A stretch of 9,348 nt of DNA, taken from positions 1 through 9,348 of the forward strand of contig JAEWOQ010000610.1 of assembly GCA_023460875.1 (NCBI GenBank). Reading direction: 5' to 3'. Made by a program: the position numbers and the translations under genes. Below the pieces are notes generated by a model, which saw only the letters and a list, made by a program, of their open reading frames with translations, made no database searches and was not told where the DNA came from. This DNA comes from Pseudomonadota bacterium. Its GTDB lineage: Bacteria; Myxococcota_A; Polyangia; Polyangiales; Polyangiaceae. Of this stretch, positions 6,769 to 9,348 are shown one piece after another. Every line of letters begins with the position of its first letter. The first letter of the stretch is position 1.

Positions 6769-6873
6769 ATGACACTCACAGCTCCCCAGGATCCCCGGTT
6801 CACGGGCGCCGCGCCGCGCCACCACGAGCTCCCCATGTCTTCCTTCGCTCCTGCGCAGGAGGTGACGCGATGA
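6769..6873 (+). CDS. Possible 34-residue leader ORF coupled to the flavoprotein gene
   Basis: A short frame starts at ATG 6769 (MTLTAPQDPR...) and stops at TGA 6871-6873, overlapping the next gene's ATG in an ATGA junction. That arrangement is typical of translational coupling, and the strong AGGAGG of the next gene lies inside the frame's end. The peptide (ending APAQEVTR) resembles nothing I know. No convincing ribosome-binding site precedes 6769, so the overlap may be chance. Confidence 0.2.
   Translation: MTLTAPQDPRFTGAAPRHHELPMSSFAPAQEVTR
6857..6865 (+). promoter_or_regulatory. Strong ribosome-binding site of the flavoprotein gene
   Basis: AGGAGGTGA is an extended match to the 16S rRNA 3' end. 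AGGAGG ends seven bases before the ATG at 6870. It fixes the start of the FMN reductase-like gene and predicts high translation. Confidence 0.85.
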
Positions 6874-7451
6874 GCGGCGCCAGCAAGGAGCCGAAGCTCG
6901 GGGTCGTCGTCACCAGCACCCGCGAGGGGCGGGGCGGGCTCGCGGTGGCTCAGTGGTTCGACGCGTTCGCCCGGCGCCACGGGGGCTTCTCCACGGAGCT
7001 CATCGACCTCCTGGCCCTGAACCTCCCGCTGCTCGACGAGCCGAAGCACCCGATGCAGCGAAAGTACGAGCGCGATCATACGAAGGCGTGGAGCGCGAAG
7101 GTGTCCGTGCTGGACGCCTTCGTCTTCGTGGTCCCCGAGTACAACTACGGGATGCCGCCTGCACTCCTCAACGCCCTCGATTTCCTTTACCACGAGTGGA
7201 ACTACAAGGCGGCGGGGTTCGTGAGCTACGGCGGCTTGTCGGGCGGGCTGCGCTCCGTGCAGATGGCGAAGCCCGTCCTCACCACCTTGAAGGTGATGCC
7301 GATCCCCGAAGGCGTCGCCATCCCCTTCTACACGCAGCACCTCGCCGAGGACGGCACGTTCGATCCGGGAGAGAAAGCCGCCAAGTCCGCCACGACGCTC
7401 CTCGACGAGCTCCTGCGCTGGGCCAGCGCCCTCGCGCCCCTGCGTCAGTGA
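6870..7451 (+). CDS. NAD(P)H-dependent FMN reductase-like flavoprotein
   Basis: The 193-residue protein has a flavodoxin-like fold of the FMN_red family. Visible marks: beta-strand GVVVTS leading to the phosphate-binding loop TSTREGRGG (15-23), where the usual form is GSxRxxS; PEYNYGMPPALLNALD (89-104), the classic isoalloxazine loop of this family; and YGGLSGGLRSV (120-130), a second flavin-contacting segment. Members reduce quinones, azo compounds, chromate or free flavin with NAD(P)H; the actual substrate is not readable from sequence. Start 6870 is set by a near-perfect ribosome-binding site. There is no signal peptide, so it is cytoplasmic. It follows the pirin gene at 183 bases and its stop overlaps the stop of the convergent neighbour. 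Confidence 0.92.
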   Translation: MSGASKEPKLGVVVTSTREGRGGLAVAQWFDAFARRHGGFSTELIDLLALNLPLLDEPKHPMQRKYERDHTKAWSAKVSVLDAFVFVVPEYNYGMPPALLNALDFLYHEWNYKAAGFVSYGGLSGGLRSVQMAKPVLTTLKVMPIPEGVAIPFYTQHLAEDGTFDPGEKAAKSATTLLDELLRWASALAPLRQ

Positions 7452-8611
7452 CCGGAGGCGAGGTCGGCGTGGAGCTCGAGCGCGCCGTGCCAGGGGCCCG
7501 GCTGCTTCGCGTTCTTGGCGAAGAACTCGGGCCAACTGCGCTCCGTGAAGCGGAAGCGACCTCGGCTGAAGGTGAACCGCGCCTCCAGCAGCGCGGGGCC
7601 GGGGGGCACGAAGCTCTCCAGCTGCACCACGAGCTCACGGGGCCCGCGACGGGCGCGGCGCTCGAGCTTCCAGCGGGCGCCGCGTGAAGCCTCTGCGACC
7701 ATGGAGCGCTCCTCGCCGCGCGGCCCCGACGCGGAGAGGGGAGAGAGGCGCCCTCCCCGCACCTCGAGGAAGACGGTGCGCGGTCCACACCAGTGCCGGT
7801 CGGGGCAGCTCCGATGCTCCGTCGCCAAGAACGTGTCCGTCCCCGCCCCGAGGTCTTCGACCTGGACGGTGACGTCTGGATACAGCGTGAGCTCGTCGAT
7901 CAGGGCGCCGCGAGCGTCGCGTAAGATCAGGGCTGCGCCCGCGCGTAGCGCGTCGTCGTCTGGCCAATAGCCGCGGGGGCTCCGCGGGGACCGCGCGGCG
8001 ATGGTGGGATCGACGAGCAGCAGGAGCTCCCCCTGGACTCCGTGGCGCTTCGCGGTGAGAGGAAAACGCTGCCCGCGCACTAGCTCCGTCTCCACGCAGC
8101 GGGCTTCCCCGGGCCCCCACCCGGCTCCCCGCTCCGCCCCCCGCTCCGTGGGCGCGAACTGACAGCGCCCCTGGTCGCGGCATAGGGCCGTCGCCGCGCA
8201 GTCCGCGTGGGACTCGAGGCCGCAGCGCTGCCCGAGCTCGTCGTCGAGCAGCCGGCACATGCCGTCGTCCCGGCACGCCGCGCTCCCCGCGCAGGGGCCC
8301 TCCGCCGTCGTCGAGGGCTCCTCCGTTGCCGAGTCCGTTGCCGAGTCCGTTCCCGACGCCTGAGCATCTCCGCGAGCCGCCTCCGCTGGTGCCTCCGCTG
8401 GTGCCTCCGCTGGCGTCGCGAGAGACCTAGTGCCCTGCGGCGCGTCGCGGAGCTGCGCGTAGACGGCGATCGACGCGGCGGGCGCCAGGATGACGAGGCC
8501 CAGCGCGAGCCGTGGCCACCACCGCGTCCACCTCCTGGGCCCCTGTTGCCGTGCCTGCGTCATCGAGCTCGTACGGGGCGTCGCCCCGCTCCGCCCATCT
8601 TCCCCCGTCAC
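7445..8611 (-). CDS. Membrane-anchored Cys-rich hypothetical protein
   Basis: I do not recognise this 388-residue protein. From the GTG at 8611: a basic N-terminus (RRWTRWWPR), one membrane segment (about 34-51), a low-complexity linker with (PAEA)3 at 67-78 and S(A/G)T(D/E) repeats at 86-97, then two C-x5-C-x5-C modules, CAGSAACRDDGMC (107-119) and CAATALCRDQGRC (138-150), plus Cys130 and Cys172. Paired modules like these recur in myxobacterial hypothetical proteins. The remainder (173-388) is a beta-rich, Arg-rich domain with a possible disulphide, Cys269-Cys275. The bulk is predicted to lie in the periplasm. The ATG at 8563 (residue 17) is an equally good start nearer the membrane segment; neither start has a strong ribosome-binding site. 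Its stop overlaps that of the flavoprotein gene. Confidence 0.75.
   Translation of the reverse strand: MTGEDGRSGATPRTSSMTQARQQGPRRWTRWWPRLALGLVILAPAASIAVYAQLRDAPQGTRSLATPAEAPAEAPAEAARGDAQASGTDSATDSATEEPSTTAEGPCAGSAACRDDGMCRLLDDELGQRCGLESHADCAATALCRDQGRCQFAPTERGAERGAGWGPGEARCVETELVRGQRFPLTAKRHGVQGELLLLVDPTIAARSPRSPRGYWPDDDALRAGAALILRDARGALIDELTLYPDVTVQVEDLGAGTDTFLATEHRSCPDRHWCGPRTVFLEVRGGRLSPLSASGPRGEERSMVAEASRGARWKLERRARRGPRELVVQLESFVPPGPALLEARFTFSRGRFRFTERSWPEFFAKNAKQPGPWHGALELHADLASGH
8322..8414. repeat. Two 12-bp minisatellites in the linker of the Cys-rich protein
   Basis: TCCGTTGCCGAG occurs at 8322-8333 and 8334-8345, with a diverged third unit at 8346-8357. A different 12-mer, GCCTCCGCTGGT, occurs at 8379-8390 and 8391-8402, with a one-base variant at 8403-8414. 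On the minus strand they encode S(A/G)T(D/E) and PAEA repeats. Twelve is a multiple of three, so unit gain or loss would change linker length without a frameshift. Confidence 0.9.
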
Positions 8612-8669
8612 GCCCCGAACCTGAACCGCTCGCGGACGGGTAATGCGGCAGTAAGGCGGCTAGCTCACA

Positions 8670-8708
8670 GGGCCCCCCGAAACGCCGCTAATCCGTAGGG
8701 GGTGGCCC
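8670..8708 (-). terminator. GC hairpin after the STAS-like gene, possible terminator
   Basis: GGGCC (8670-8674) pairs with GGCCC (8704-8708), and CCCC (8675-8678) pairs with GGGG (8699-8702), with one bulged T and a 20-base loop. It starts seven bases past the stop of the minus-strand STAS-like gene. There is no U-tract after the stem in the transcribed direction, so it would be at best a weak or Rho-assisted terminator. Confidence 0.35.
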
Positions 8709-8714
8709 GCTCCG

Positions 8715-9086
8715 TCACTCGCCGACGGCGACCCAGCGCATGGCGGCGTCGCTGTCCCTCGCGTCGAAGGAGCGCGCCTTGATCTGCGGGACGACCCGAG
8801 CGGCCACCCGCGTCACGGAGCTCATCCAGCGTCTGTTCGTCACCAGCGCCGCTCGCTGGAAGCGCCCGCGGCGCCTCCAGTTCTTCACCCCGTGCCGCAA
8901 CCTCTTGCGCAGCGCGGGGAGCGTGAGGCGCTCGAAGTCCGTCGCGTCGACGTAGATGCCGATGCGCTCCCTGGTCTGCAGCTTCGTCTCCACCTCGCGC
9001 ACGAGCTCCTCATAGTCGTCCCCGCTCACGGTGCCCGCCAGGCGGAACGCCGCGACGTGCTCGGGCGCGCTCAGAACCTCGATCAT
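8715..9086 (-). CDS. SpoIIAA-like/STAS-domain small protein
   Basis: The 123-residue protein matches the SpoIIAA-like (STAS superfamily, PF11964-type) pattern over its whole length: MIEVL start, RLAGTVSGDDYEEL (15-28), IGIYVDAT (42-49), then FQRAALVTNRRW (76-87) and a C-terminal ARSFDARDSDAAMRWV. The usual family form of the last part is a basic-aromatic strand, then FD, then an Ala-x-x-W helix, as seen here. The ATG at 9086 has a good purine-rich site, GAGAGGGGGG, just upstream. Function in this family is mostly unknown; lipid or protein-partner binding is suspected. Region 50-75 is unusually basic (RKRLRHGVKNWRRRGR), which could mean membrane-surface or nucleic-acid contact. It is cytoplasmic, with no evident operon partner. 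Confidence 0.88.
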   Translation of the reverse strand: MIEVLSAPEHVAAFRLAGTVSGDDYEELVREVETKLQTRERIGIYVDATDFERLTLPALRKRLRHGVKNWRRRGRFQRAALVTNRRWMSSVTRVAARVVPQIKARSFDARDSDAAMRWVAVGE

Positions 9087-9220
9087 CGTCCCCCCTCTCG
9101 TTCAATCTCCAACGTAGACCCTCGCCCTCGACGCGCAACCTGCTCCCTCAGGTCCGCTCCCGAGCCCCAGATGGCCCGGGCAGGCCTGGCCGGGGGGAGA
9201 AGCCTGAGCCTCCGGGGCGC

Positions 9221-9346
9221 TCAGCGATCTCGAGCTTCCGCGCCGCTCGTTCGACGTCGGCGCCGCCTAGCTCCCCACAGCATGAAGAGACCCGCCAAGG
9301 CGCCGCTCAGGTGCGCCCCGCTCAGCCCCGCCCCGCTCAGCCCTGC
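9221..9346 (-). CDS. C-terminal end of a membrane protein, possibly rhomboid-like (cut by window edge)
   Basis: The frame enters from the right edge and gives 41 residues before the TGA at 9223-9221. It reads GLSGAGLSGAHLSGALAGLF, then MLWG and a run of six Arg, then a short polar tail. The His-x-x-Gly-x-x-x-Gly pattern within a hydrophobic stretch followed by Arg fits the last catalytic helix of a rhomboid protease, with the His as active-site base and the tail in the cytoplasm. The A-x-LSG-A rhythm would also fit pentapeptide repeats, and a hydrophobic stretch plus Arg run recalls sorting tails. With the rest missing the identity stays open. The three LSGA units come from a 15-bp DNA repeat. 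Confidence 0.45.
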   Translation of the reverse strand, partial: AGLSGAGLSGAHLSGALAGLFMLWGARRRRRRTSGAEARDR

Positions 9347-9348
9347 CC

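Noticed and set aside
6457..6825. Minus-strand frame containing a plausible-looking stretch near YLNDGALGILEWAKG
   Set aside because: It lies mostly opposite the pirin 3' end, has an Arg-rich low-complexity remainder and no ribosome-binding site; the short plausible stretch alone is not enough.
8655..8710. tRNA-like GGCGGCTAGCTCA stretch
   Set aside because: The TAGCTCA resembles a D-arm, but no T-arm, anticodon stem or matching acceptor stem follows; the bases are better explained by the GC hairpin.

Overview
The window is very GC-rich and strongly G/C-biased at third codon positions. Its genes resemble those of a large-genome myxobacterium (Polyangia/Sorangium/Sandaracinus type): secreted lipoproteins with Gly/Ser linkers, long Cys-rich repeat proteins with DDG-type motifs, and a C-terminal Trp-ending module that I recall from Sorangium secreted enzymes. 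The taxon is an inference from style, not from a marker gene.

Layout: (a) 43-3495, minus strand, encodes a very large lipoprotein metalloprotease of the fungalysin/thermolysin (gluzincin) type, carrying an Ig-like, a jelly-roll-like, a Cys-rich and a glycan-binding-like module after the catalytic domain. (b) 3496-4392 is a long divergent intergenic region without a supportable gene but with several short tandem repeats and probably two outward promoters. (c) 4393-5685, plus strand, encodes a GH53-type galactanase lipoprotein with altered residues around the active site. (d) 5686-5987 is a gene-free spacer holding a nested inverted repeat of about 85 bp. (e) 5988-6686 and 6870-7451, plus strand, encode a pirin-family cupin and a NAD(P)H-dependent FMN reductase-like flavoprotein. 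(f) 7445-8611, minus strand, is an unrecognised membrane-anchored Cys-rich protein that converges on the flavoprotein gene with overlapping stop codons. (g) 8715-9086, minus strand, is a small SpoIIAA/STAS-like protein. (h) 9221 to the right edge, minus strand, is the C-terminal end of a membrane protein, possibly a rhomboid protease.

The first two genes fit one theme: surface-anchored breakdown of protein and pectic galactan by a predatory or saprophytic soil bacterium. They are divergent and may share the 0.9-kb control region. The pirin and flavoprotein genes look like a small cytoplasmic redox pair. The three right-hand minus-strand genes have no evident link to them.

I see no RNA gene, CRISPR array, insertion sequence or phage gene. 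Nothing here amounts to a clear new defence or mobile system. The most unusual items are the domain layout of the protease, the divergent GH53 active site, the repeat-bearing intergenic region, the nested inverted repeat after the GH53 gene, and the repeat-linker Cys-rich protein.
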